The translations under genes and the position numbers were made by a program. Shown piece by piece: positions 1 through 8,061 of a stretch of 64,000 nt of DNA. The notes under the pieces are model-generated. The model searched no databases. It worked only from the letters and a program-made list of their open reading frames with translations, and was not told where the DNA came from. Each line of letters opens with the position of its first letter. Within the stretch, counting starts at the first letter, position 1. The stretch covers positions 496,001-560,000 of the forward strand of contig NZ_KQ033912.1 in assembly GCF_000969835.1 (NCBI RefSeq), written 5' to 3'. This DNA is from Parabacteroides goldsteinii DSM 19448 = WAL 12034. GTDB lineage: Bacteria > Bacteroidota > Bacteroidia > Bacteroidales > Tannerellaceae.

Positions 1-825
1 TCCACGAACACGCAATGTGGGGTTATCACGCCCTGGTTGTCCTGTATCAGAAGTTACCGACACTCCTGGCAACAAACCTTGAATAGCATTGGATATATTA
101 GTCACAGGTCTGTTTCCGATCGATTCAGAATTAACTGCAGCTACAGCCCCAATTACATTTACCTTTTTCTGTACACCATAACCAACTACAACTACCTCAT
201 CAAGAGTTTGTAAATCTTCCTTCAGATAAATATTGATTGTATTATCTTTAGGAGTTACAGATTGTGCCAAATAACCGATAAAGGTAATTTCCAAAGAACT
301 ATTTTTTCCTATGGTAAGAGAGAATTTACCATCAATATCTGTGACTGTTCCATTGTGAGTACCTTTTTCTATTACATTCGCTCCAATGACAGGTTCTCCA
401 TTCTGGTCATAAACTGTTCCTTGCAATTGTTTTTTATCCTGTTGGGATTTCTTTATTTCCAAACTCGACAAGATTATGTAATTATTCACAAACTCATATT
501 TCAAGTTATGTCCGGCTAAAGCTTCCTCCAAATATTCGGATACTTTTGCTTTCTTTTTCGTTAATGATAATTCAAAGTTTGAACGAAGACCGCTTGTACT
601 ATAGATTACCAGATAATCAGTCTGTTTTTCAATTTCTTTAAAAAGCTCTTCTATCGAAATTTTGTTTGAGTTCAATTCGATAACAGCATTTTGCGCTTCT
701 GTATTCACTGCGAACAATTGACAAGCACAAACAAAAAGAATAAAAAAGGATATTTTCATAATTCTGAATGCCTTTTGGATATTTTTTAGACATAAGAAAT
801 GTATTAACAAAGGATTTATTTTCAT
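1..825 (-). CDS. SusC-like TonB-dependent receptor with STN domain (3' end outside window)
   Basis: This is the N-terminal 275 residues of an outer-membrane glycan importer of the SusC/RagA class; the barrel lies beyond the left edge. After a signal peptide comes an STN (secretin/TonB N-terminal) domain at about residues 50-105, then a carboxypeptidase-regulatory-like beta-sandwich (QGTVYDQNGEPVIGAN at about 135), the TonB-box-like motif DEVVVVGYGVQKK, and the start of the plug. The STN domain is what contacts a FecR anti-sigma factor, which fits the FecR/ECF pair directly upstream on the same strand (970-2583). I start it at the ATG at 825; an in-frame ATG at 759 would give a shorter signal peptide. 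The A of the 825 ATG overlaps an antisense promoter box. Confidence 0.93.
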   Translation of the reverse strand, partial: MKINPLLIHFLCLKNIQKAFRIMKISFFILFVCACQLFAVNTEAQNAVIELNSNKISIEELFKEIEKQTDYLVIYSTSGLRSNFELSLTKKKAKVSEYLEEALAGHNLKYEFVNNYIILSSLEIKKSQQDKKQLQGTVYDQNGEPVIGANVIEKGTHNGTVTDIDGKFSLTIGKNSSLEITFIGYLAQSVTPKDNTINIYLKEDLQTLDEVVVVGYGVQKKVNVIGAVAAVNSESIGNRPVTNISNAIQGLLPGVSVTSDTGQPGRDNPTLRVRG

Positions 826-832
826 ATCTTTG
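825..832 (+). promoter_or_regulatory. Antisense -7 box (TATCTTTG) at the susC start codon
   Basis: TATCTTTG matches the Bacteroidetes -7 consensus TAnnTTTG. It lies on the strand opposite susC and its first base pairs with the A of the susC ATG. The -33 element is weak. The same placement recurs at 16540 and 61821. Confidence 0.6.
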
Positions 833-837
833 TTTTG

Positions 838-923
838 TTAAGTAAATACTATTTTTTTGATCACGAATGGGTTTGCTTTTCGCTAAATCGGTAGATACGC
901 CAATATCTGCCGATTTTTTTAAT
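838..923 (+). ncRNA. Candidate DonS-like cis-antisense RNA, locus 1
   Basis: Predicted RNA of about 85 nt, antisense to the leader of the left-edge susC. Its start is inferred from the TATCTTTG box at 825-832. Its end is set by a 13-bp hairpin at 885-916 (arms AAATCGGTAGATA and TATCTGCCGATTT, loop CGCCAA) followed by seven T. The stem is fully paired on this strand if a U-G wobble is allowed, but has a C-A mismatch on the susC strand, so it suits an antisense transcript better than a susC leader. DonS-type RNAs in Bacteroides fragilis repress PULs under ECF sigma control. Ends are approximate. Confidence 0.55.
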
Positions 924-969
924 TTGTCATGGGCTCATACATATTACATTTAAAGGTTAATACTTCTTT

Positions 970-1953
970 TTACTTACTCAGAACGATCTGATTCAACTCA
1001 TCATCTTTTTTAATATTAAATTTATGTATCCGCTGGATCAACCGGAGTATTTCCAGCACGCCATCCCTTTGACGGAACTTTCCGACATATTCATAATTTA
1101 ATATTTCCGGGTCTTTCACAATTATTTTTACATCATAATGTAACTCGAGTTTCTTTATGATGCTTCCTAACTTTTGCCTTTTAAATGTATAAATACCTTG
1201 GCGCCACAACAATTCATCCGGATCCTTCGTCGACAGTTCCAGCCGTTTCCCTTTCTGAACCAAATACTGTTCCGGAGAAAGTACAACTCCTTCCGACTCT
1301 GAAGAGGGGAAATAAGCCTTCACAGACCCTTGCTGAAGATAAACACCGGTATAGTCACTCCCCGGGTAACAGAACACATTGAACTGAGTACCCAAAGCCT
1401 TTACATCGATCGTTCCGGTAGAAACAATAAAAGGTACTTTTTCGTTTTTAGCCACATCAAAAAATCCTTCCCCCGATAAAAAAACCTTCCGCTCCTTTTC
1501 AAAAAAAGAAGGATAAGATAATTTCGAACCGGCATTCAGCCACACTTTCGTTCCGTCAGGTAACGTCAGTTCCGCACGCTGCCCGGCCGGGACAAGCAGT
1601 TCCTGCTGAAAAGCGATCAATTCTTTCTGTTCTGCCAGATTCCCCGAAAAATAATAAGAGGCCAGCATCCATGCAGAAACAAAAGCAATTACAATGATCG
1701 CAGCATACCGGCTGAAAGATATCAGCATTACTTTCCGCTTTTGAGAATTAACCAGCTTTCTGAAACAAGCATAATTTATCCGGCCCTGCTCCTTGTCCAT
1801 CCGTTCGGGAGTCAATTCGAGCAAGCTATGTAAATGTTGATAATCTATTATCCGGGATTTCAGCACAGGGTCTTTGTAGGCTTCTTTCAGAAGCTGATCC
1901 TGTTCTTCTTTTGATAAATTTCCCTGACAATATTTTATTATTTTTTCATCCAT
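970..1953 (-). CDS. FecR-family anti-sigma factor
   Basis: Inner-membrane anti-sigma factor (327 residues) that holds an ECF sigma factor until its periplasmic part is contacted by the STN domain of a ligand-bound SusC. The cytosolic N-terminus carries a short helical sigma-binding region (MDEKIIKYCQGNLSKEEQ). A single membrane helix follows at about residues 82-103. The FecR domain follows it (VPAGQRAELTLPDGTKVWLN, then FFDVAKNEKVPFIV, then ALGTQFNVFCY), and a C-terminal FecR_C/STN-like region ends near IHKFNIKKDDELNQIVLSK. I chose the ATG at 1953; a TTG 60 bases upstream would add an unlikely extension. It lies between its sigma factor and its cognate SusC on the same strand. Confidence 0.93.
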   Translation of the reverse strand: MDEKIIKYCQGNLSKEEQDQLLKEAYKDPVLKSRIIDYQHLHSLLELTPERMDKEQGRINYACFRKLVNSQKRKVMLISFSRYAAIIVIAFVSAWMLASYYFSGNLAEQKELIAFQQELLVPAGQRAELTLPDGTKVWLNAGSKLSYPSFFEKERKVFLSGEGFFDVAKNEKVPFIVSTGTIDVKALGTQFNVFCYPGSDYTGVYLQQGSVKAYFPSSESEGVVLSPEQYLVQKGKRLELSTKDPDELLWRQGIYTFKRQKLGSIIKKLELHYDVKIIVKDPEILNYEYVGKFRQRDGVLEILRLIQRIHKFNIKKDDELNQIVLSK

Positions 1954-2031
1954 CGTGTACGATTCTTTATATAGTAAACGAACAGGAAAAATAATCCCCC
2001 TAAACAAAATCAAATTTTTTTTCTGTTTATC

Positions 2032-2583
2032 TCAATTTTCCCAGGAAGATAAAAGGAACAGGAGTAGCGGTAAGTGGTTTTTCAATTCTTCTCTCAACTT
2101 TTTGTAGGCTATAGTCATCTGGCTTTCAATGGTTTTCACAGATACATTCAATTCTTCTGCTATTTCTTTCTGTTTTTTCCCTTCTATTTTACTCATTACA
2201 AAAATCTCCCGGCACCGTTCGGGTAACGTATCAAGTGCTTTCTCTATGATGTCTTTTATATTGTCTTCAGAAAGGCCTTCCAGATTGAAAGCCTCCAATG
2301 AATCAAATTTCATACGGAAAGACAGATCGAACTCCTCCTGCATTTTAACAGCAGCTTCCTGTTCCATCAACCTCCGCCGTAAATAATCGATACATTTATT
2401 TTTCACAGAGGTAAATAAATAGGCAACCAGATTTATGTGGAAACCCAGTTCCTCTCTCTTTTGATAGAACTCCAGAAAAACATCCTGTGCGATATTTTCA
2501 GCCTCCTCATCAGAAAGGACATAGTCGCGTGCAAAATATTTGACACGCGAATACCATGTTATGTAAAAATTCTCGAAATCCAT
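2032..2583 (-). CDS. ECF RNA polymerase sigma factor
   Basis: Sigma-70 family ECF factor (183 residues) of the type paired with FecR in Bacteroidetes. Region 2 is at about residues 5-70 (ARDYVLSDEEAENIAQDVFL). Region 4 is at about 120-170, with the helix-turn-helix around GKKQKEIAEELNVSVKTIES. It is expected to drive the SusC operon downstream. The ATG at 2583 is chosen over the in-frame TTG just before it. The stop is 78 bases from the FecR start, so the two genes are probably co-transcribed. A good promoter is visible at 2624-2654. Confidence 0.95.
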   Translation of the reverse strand: MDFENFYITWYSRVKYFARDYVLSDEEAENIAQDVFLEFYQKREELGFHINLVAYLFTSVKNKCIDYLRRRLMEQEAAVKMQEEFDLSFRMKFDSLEAFNLEGLSEDNIKDIIEKALDTLPERCREIFVMSKIEGKKQKEIAEELNVSVKTIESQMTIAYKKLREELKNHLPLLLFLLSSWEN

Positions 2584-2623
2584 CAATATATCCGATATCT
2601 CAAAACAAACTCCTTACTATAAA

Positions 2624-2654
2624 CAAAAGTAAATAAAAACATCGAATATGCAAA
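2624..2654 (-). promoter_or_regulatory. Promoter of the first sigma/FecR pair
   Basis: On the minus strand TTTG (2654-2651), a 19-base spacer, then TACTTTTG (2631-2624). This matches the Bacteroidetes housekeeping promoter and ends about 40 bases before the sigma factor ATG. Confidence 0.6.
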
Positions 2655-2676
2655 AGTCATTATTTATAAACCAAAT

Positions 2677-2710
2677 AAACCTCGAAAGTAAATAAAAACT
2701 TTCGAGGTTT
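2677..2710 (-). terminator. Terminator at the end of the long PUL
   Basis: 13-bp perfect inverted repeat (AAACCTCGAAAGT / ACTTTCGAGGTTT) with an 8-base loop, about 50 bases after the stop of the BNR_4-GH105 gene. Moderately T-rich sequence follows on the minus strand. It separates this operon from the next sigma gene. Confidence 0.7.
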
Positions 2711-2758
2711 ACAATCATACTACTAATTATGTAACAGCTACTTCTAAACAAGTAGCTA

Positions 2759-5149
2759 TCATTCTGTCAATTTATACATTTCACAAGCTGCCATCAGAAA
2801 ACCTCCGGTCCCATACACCTGTGTCATTCTTTTTTCAATTCTCTTCGGAGCCTGCCCTACCGGTTGTACCCAACAGACTTTTCCTTCCGTATCTACTGAA
2901 GCGACAAGCGCTTTCCAACCTTTCGTTACTACCGGTAAAAATTTATCTTTAGGCAGATATCCCTGATTTATACCGTAAGCCAATGCATAAACAAACAACC
3001 CCGTACTACTCGTTTCAGGATCCGGATATGTTTCCATATCCAGCATACTTGTCCGCCAAAAACCATCTTCACACTGCAACTCAGCTACCCGGTCACTCAT
3101 TTCACGGAATAGTTGTAGATAATACGGACGATATTTTTTATCCCCTGCCGGTAAGGTTTTCAATATTTCAGCCAGGCCACCCATAACCCAACCATTACCA
3201 CGCCCCCAGAAAACCTTCTTTCCGTTTGCCTCACGTTTATCCAGATAATTCCCATCACGGAAAAATAACTTCTCTTCTTTATCATATAAATGTTCGTAAG
3301 TCGCTTTGAATTCCTTATCGGCAAATTTCATAAACGCCCTATTGCCGGTAATCGCATACAGACGGGAATAAACTGCCGGAGCCATATATAAAGCGTCACA
3401 CCACCACCAACGGTCACTTTTTCCTTTCGATATATCGATATTTCCTTTTGGTTGGTGTTCGAGTACCCATTCCGCACGTGCCAATGTTGGAATTAACATA
3501 TTGTCCTTCTTGTACTTTACATACATATCCAAATAAGCCTGAGCCACACAAATATCATCCGCATTATACATACGGTTACCTACCTGCCAATATTCTTTAT
3601 TGAAGATATTCTCCAAATACTTAAAATATTTATTATCACCGCTCAATTCTGCCCAGTCGAACATTCCGTTATATAAAACTCCATTCCTCCAGCCACGGGC
3701 GACACCACTACTAAACGGCGCTGTTTTATAATCACGAAGCTGCCAATCCGCAACCTTAGCGGCAACTGTTTTAATCGCTTCTTTATTCAGGCTGCTATCA
3801 AATCCTTTCGCCTTTTGATTCACACGGATAGCACTTTCATAAGACTTAAAGCCAGGATATTTATAATTATAAGCCCATAAGACATTCGGTTGATCACCGG
3901 AATAATTACGAACAACAAAAGGACGAATATTGTCACGTTCCGAATCCCGGGTTACCGCCTCTGTCTTCCATTTATCCTTTCCTCCAACAAATGTCCATTT
4001 CTCTATTTCAAATACATTATTAATAGGCCGCGAGGTATAAACAACCGAAGGATTCTGATGATCCAGATAAACTCCTCCCGAATAATTTTCTTCGGTTTCC
4101 ATATAGTTTTTATTATTATAATCATTACGCATAAAACACTGCGCGGCATCCGTTATTTTATGATTTTCCCATTCATTCCCGTTCCAGCGGGCATACCAAT
4201 AAGAATGAGTACTTCTGGCATGAGAAAAACGGGCATAGACCAGAACAGGTTTTTCTTCCTGATCGAAAGCCACATCCCAAATCCAGGCCTTATCGAATGT
4301 TTTTGTTGCATCGTAGACTTTATCGGTCTGACTTGGCATCACTGGCTTATCAAAGCTATCCGATATAATTTCTCCGTTTGCTTTAGTCAGTTTCCCTTTT
4401 TCATACATCATAAAATAAATCGAATTCGTTGCTCTATCACGAGGATGGGCATCTGTAAAAGCAAAGAAAATTTTATCTTTATGATTAGTCGTAACTTTCA
4501 TATAAGGACGGCCACTCTCTCCAAAAATCGTATCATTGACTACAATCGTTACCGGATCACTCCAGGTTTTAAAATCATCTGTCGCTATAAAAGTCGGTTT
4601 AAAATTACGTCCTCTAAAGAAGAGATACGTCCGGTTATTTTCTGAAGAAAGCATTGCCGGATTGGAATAACAAACACCTAATTTTCCGGGCATATCAGGA
4701 TCGACTTGCTGTAATTCATTCCATGATGATATATCGGCCGGATTTTTCGATATCGCATAATAAATGGGAGAATTCTTGGTTCCGCCATGAGCAGAGAAAA
4801 AAATGGCAATTCGATTGTCAGGAAGTGCCATAACCGATGGATTCGCATGGTCATCGTAATCAAACTTATCTTTCAGTTTATACTGCCGTCTTTCCTGAGT
4901 TGCAGGATCATAACTAAAAGCCCAGATACTTCCCTCTTTATCTACAAATCCGCCAATCATCTTATCATTGACATAAATCGCACGGGGATCAGAAAACCAA
5001 CACCAGGCACCATCATTTGTGATAAAGGCATAATCTTCAGCATAAGGAGGCGTGTCCCATTTATATTGTTGGGCATTCACTCCTCCTGCTAATAAACAAC
5101 ACGCCAGAAAAGCCGTATTACAAACTTTTCGTACATTTCTTGTAATCAT
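2759..5149 (-). CDS. BNR_4 propeller fused to GH105-type unsaturated glucuronyl/rhamnogalacturonyl hydrolase
   Basis: Secreted two-domain enzyme of 796 residues with signal peptide cleavage near VNAQQ. Residues 30-440 resemble the BNR_4 beta-propeller family (AWCWFSDPRAIYV, FFSAHGGTKNSPIYYA, SYWYARWNG). Residues 450-796 form an (alpha/alpha)6 barrel of the GH88/GH105 clan, with WWWCDALYM (Asp near 585, the expected general acid/base by family analogy), WGRGNGWVMGGLAE and YGTGGFLMAACEMY. GH105 enzymes hydrate and cleave the delta-4,5-unsaturated uronic acid that polysaccharide lyases leave on oligosaccharides. It is the last gene of the sigma-controlled PUL and the only enzyme in it, so the lyase that makes its substrate must be encoded elsewhere. 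The propeller may bind substrate or have lyase activity; its role is not settled by sequence. Confidence 0.88.
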   Translation of the reverse strand: MITRNVRKVCNTAFLACCLLAGGVNAQQYKWDTPPYAEDYAFITNDGAWCWFSDPRAIYVNDKMIGGFVDKEGSIWAFSYDPATQERRQYKLKDKFDYDDHANPSVMALPDNRIAIFFSAHGGTKNSPIYYAISKNPADISSWNELQQVDPDMPGKLGVCYSNPAMLSSENNRTYLFFRGRNFKPTFIATDDFKTWSDPVTIVVNDTIFGESGRPYMKVTTNHKDKIFFAFTDAHPRDRATNSIYFMMYEKGKLTKANGEIISDSFDKPVMPSQTDKVYDATKTFDKAWIWDVAFDQEEKPVLVYARFSHARSTHSYWYARWNGNEWENHKITDAAQCFMRNDYNNKNYMETEENYSGGVYLDHQNPSVVYTSRPINNVFEIEKWTFVGGKDKWKTEAVTRDSERDNIRPFVVRNYSGDQPNVLWAYNYKYPGFKSYESAIRVNQKAKGFDSSLNKEAIKTVAAKVADWQLRDYKTAPFSSGVARGWRNGVLYNGMFDWAELSGDNKYFKYLENIFNKEYWQVGNRMYNADDICVAQAYLDMYVKYKKDNMLIPTLARAEWVLEHQPKGNIDISKGKSDRWWWCDALYMAPAVYSRLYAITGNRAFMKFADKEFKATYEHLYDKEEKLFFRDGNYLDKREANGKKVFWGRGNGWVMGGLAEILKTLPAGDKKYRPYYLQLFREMSDRVAELQCEDGFWRTSMLDMETYPDPETSSTGLFVYALAYGINQGYLPKDKFLPVVTKGWKALVASVDTEGKVCWVQPVGQAPKRIEKRMTQVYGTGGFLMAACEMYKLTE

Positions 5150-5176
5150 ATAGTTTTTTGATATTAGATATTATAA

Positions 5177-5204
5177 AACAGTGTCTTTGCTTAAAGACAC
5201 TGTT
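5177..5204 (-). terminator. Intercistronic hairpin before the GH105 gene
   Basis: Perfect 12-bp stem (AACAGTGTCTTT / AAAGACACTGTT) with a 4-base loop, followed on the minus strand by TTTTATAAT. It sits between the lipoprotein gene and the enzyme gene of the same operon, so it may act as a partial terminator or as an mRNA end that sets a lower enzyme level. Confidence 0.6.
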
Positions 5205-5229
5205 CTTTTAAAAAACACAAATAAAAAAC

Positions 5230-6201
5230 TCACTCATAGTTTCCCGGATTTTCATCCTGCCATTCATTCACTCCATCTCTTACACGGTTTCTGAATGTTA
5301 ATGTATCCGTTACATAAGAGATAGTACCATCTCCATTATCGTATTTATACTTAAGGAATATTTTTCTATCCTGAAGTAGTTTGGCCTGATTAAAACGGGA
5401 TTCTCCGTCCGGCAATACATTTATGTCAGAGGAAGAAGATTTTCCCACCGTAATAGTCCCGTCCGAATTTAAAGTCAACTTCATAGAACCTTTATCCGCA
5501 TCATCTGCCAGACCGTTTGTCTCCAGTTCGAAAGGAGCGACTGTAGATAAAGTCCAGACTTTAGATTCCGGCTGTGGTATCTGGGTATAGTAAGCAACCG
5601 TATTCAGCGTATTACCAGCCGCATCCTTTACAACCCGAACTCCTCCATGCCAATAATTACCGAAAAGCATATTTTCATATTTCAATCCGATCACAGCATA
5701 CCGCATGGGCTCTATGATAGAATCCGCATCAGCCGACTCTATATAAAAAGGTAATGCATAAGCTGCTTTCAATGTCTTCGGATCAGAAAGAAATTTAGCA
5801 GAATCCGCATAGACAGTAACTGTTCCGCCATGTGACCCCTTACGAATCACCATCTCTTCCGAATTACTTAATGAATAATAATCTGCTGGCATAGGCAACA
5901 GTTCATTTACACCCGCGACAGAATTCTTTATATAATTCTGTCCGCTTTTCATCCGTGCCAAAGCATCCGGTGTCACCAGATCATTCTTTATCTGATAACG
6001 AACAACACGGTCCTTATTATTTTCCAAAACCCCGGCCAATACAGTCCCTACATCGATCTTCAACCCCTCGCCAACGACAAAAGTCCTGACATTCTCCTGA
6101 TAAGGAAAATAAACCCCATCATAATCATAATCTTTCACATATTCGTCATAGCAAGAAGTCAAAGCCGCAGCCAATAATATAAAAACTCCTATCTTTTTCA
6201 T
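5230..6201 (-). CDS. DUF1735/BT_3987-like surface lipoprotein
   Basis: Lipoprotein of 323 residues with the lipobox LTSC (Cys16). The early DGVYFPYQENVRTF and the pattern of a beta-sandwich N-terminal domain with a following DUF4361/DUF4973-like domain (ENMLFGNYWHGG, then YTQIPQPESKVWTLSTVAP) match small lipoproteins that follow SusD genes. They are usually taken to be surface glycan-binding proteins. The catalytic domains of known glycan enzymes are absent. It lies 26 bases after the second SusD, in the same operon, and would be placed on the outer membrane with that SusCD pair. Confidence 0.8.
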   Translation of the reverse strand: MKKIGVFILLAAALTSCYDEYVKDYDYDGVYFPYQENVRTFVVGEGLKIDVGTVLAGVLENNKDRVVRYQIKNDLVTPDALARMKSGQNYIKNSVAGVNELLPMPADYYSLSNSEEMVIRKGSHGGTVTVYADSAKFLSDPKTLKAAYALPFYIESADADSIIEPMRYAVIGLKYENMLFGNYWHGGVRVVKDAAGNTLNTVAYYTQIPQPESKVWTLSTVAPFELETNGLADDADKGSMKLTLNSDGTITVGKSSSSDINVLPDGESRFNQAKLLQDRKIFLKYKYDNGDGTISYVTDTLTFRNRVRDGVNEWQDENPGNYE

Positions 6202-6227
6202 GCTTCTATGTTTTTATTAAATTCATT

Positions 6228-8048
6228 TTACTGCCAGTTATCCCAGCCTTTATTCTGTTCCAATTTATCCATTCTCAAGATATCATCATAGGGTAACGGA
6301 AGATAAGGTGATGTATAAATTCTATTTTCTACAACATCCTTATCATAATCAAAAGTATTCTCCGCATTCTTCAAAATTTTTGCTTTATAGACAGGTTGAT
6401 TCAACATTTCAATGCTGCCATCTTTCGACCATCTCCTAAGATCATAAAAACGCATACCCTCGAAACAAGTTTCCAGACGCCGTTCATTCTGTATAAACTT
6501 TCTGAACTGATCTTTTCCCATTGTAGCGACCTCGTCCAGATAAGGATCATCGTCCGTATAAAGCTCTTTCCCATCATAAGTTTTTCTGGTACGCAAATAT
6601 TTCATGGCCTCCTTTGCCGACAATCCGTCAATCGGATGATTAGGTCCTCCAATTTCATTAGCTGCTTCTGCGAAGTTCAGAACCATATGGGCCCAACGAA
6701 TATAGAAACGGGAATGCGGCATCTTCTTTACGGTCGCATCACTCCAGTTTAGTCCCATATAAATATATTTCTTTATATGATAGTTCGTACGGCTGGTCGC
6801 TTTATTTCCTGCGGCATCTTTTCCCAATGCATCTTGATTTTCCCAACATTCAAAAGTATACATAGGCTTTGTCTCATTATTATCTCTGTTGGCTTTCGAA
6901 TTATTATAAAAAATCACACTGTAAAAACGAGGGTCGCGATTAGCATACGGATTTTTCGGGTCATATAGTTTTGCTCCTTCCGGATGATCTTTCGGATAAC
7001 CGTTCTTCATTGGAAAAGCATCCACCAGGTCCTGAGTAGCCCCTAGCGCACCATTCCCCTGGAAACCAGCCGGATACAAAACACGTTCCATTGCATCATT
7101 ATTATTATCATAGCGAGAACCATAAACTATACCCGGAAAATTCGGATCAGTCCAATCAACTCTATTTACCGGATTAAATCCGTTTTTTACATTATCCACA
7201 TTTAGTTTAAAGTCGATCACCTGTTTGGCATATATAGCTGCCTTCTCCCAACGTGTCATATCATTCTCCGGATTAAACAGCGGACTGGCATATGTAAGAT
7301 ACATTTGCGATTTGAGGGCAGTCATTGTGATACCGTCTAAACGGCCCCAATAACGAGAACCGGCATAAACCAGATCGCCCGCATTTTCCACTAAAAAATC
7401 GCGATGCGCGATCGGCAAATAAGCGTATGCGGAATCGCAATCACTCTCTATTTGTTTTACGCACGCGGCATACGTATCTCGTGCAAGGTTCATATCGTCC
7501 TCAAAAACATTTACCGGTTCGGTAATAATAGGGAACCCCAGCAACTCGCCACTCTTTATACCGATACCACCATAACGCCGAAGTAAATCCCACTGGAACC
7601 AGGCACGCAACGCAAAAGCTTCTCCCTGTAAACGATAACGTACCAGATCGTTAAAATGGGCATCTACCATAAAACGAGTATTAAACCCATGTTGATCTTT
7701 CAAAAATTTGTTGACTAAAGCGATTCCTTTATAATCCTCTATCCAATAAGCCTCAAAAGGATCCTTTGACGGAGTTAAAGCTCCGGTAGCCAACTTTGCC
7801 ATCGCATGTGTAGAGCTCGTTACTACCGCATCATCGGTCGCCCCATCCAGAAAAAAGCCATTATTATGGTTATAATTACGCTGCATATAGTCATAGCACT
7901 GTCCGACTAATCCTTGTACAGCATCCTGGCGCTCCCAAAAATCCTCTTCCGATAATCTGCCGTAAGGATAAGGATCCAGAAAATCCGCACAGGATGTGCT
8001 CATCATAACTACTACTGCAAAAAGACTTGTTTTTACTATATTTTTCAT
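6228..8048 (-). CDS. SusD/RagB family lipoprotein (second pair)
   Basis: Surface lipoprotein of 606 residues that forms the lid over its SusC partner and binds the glycan. Lipobox MSTSC (Cys at about 20), then the SusD N-terminal signature DFLDPYPYGRLSEEDFW. The C-terminal SusD domain shows FAEAANEIGG and QNERRLETCFEGMRFYDLRRW, the two best family markers. It starts 13 bases after the SusC gene 8062-11211, its obvious partner. Confidence 0.95.
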   Translation of the reverse strand: MKNIVKTSLFAVVVMMSTSCADFLDPYPYGRLSEEDFWERQDAVQGLVGQCYDYMQRNYNHNNGFFLDGATDDAVVTSSTHAMAKLATGALTPSKDPFEAYWIEDYKGIALVNKFLKDQHGFNTRFMVDAHFNDLVRYRLQGEAFALRAWFQWDLLRRYGGIGIKSGELLGFPIITEPVNVFEDDMNLARDTYAACVKQIESDCDSAYAYLPIAHRDFLVENAGDLVYAGSRYWGRLDGITMTALKSQMYLTYASPLFNPENDMTRWEKAAIYAKQVIDFKLNVDNVKNGFNPVNRVDWTDPNFPGIVYGSRYDNNNDAMERVLYPAGFQGNGALGATQDLVDAFPMKNGYPKDHPEGAKLYDPKNPYANRDPRFYSVIFYNNSKANRDNNETKPMYTFECWENQDALGKDAAGNKATSRTNYHIKKYIYMGLNWSDATVKKMPHSRFYIRWAHMVLNFAEAANEIGGPNHPIDGLSAKEAMKYLRTRKTYDGKELYTDDDPYLDEVATMGKDQFRKFIQNERRLETCFEGMRFYDLRRWSKDGSIEMLNQPVYKAKILKNAENTFDYDKDVVENRIYTSPYLPLPYDDILRMDKLEQNKGWDNWQ

Positions 8049-8061
8049 CTTACTCTTAATT

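Noticed and set aside
885..916. Terminator of the sigma/FecR transcript on the minus strand
   Set aside because: The T-run follows the stem on the plus strand, not the minus strand, and the stem has a mismatch on the minus strand, so it fits an antisense transcript better.
3890..4645. 251-codon open frame on the plus strand
   Set aside because: Antisense to the BNR_4 part of the GH105 fusion; Ile/Arg-rich composition typical of a shadow frame.
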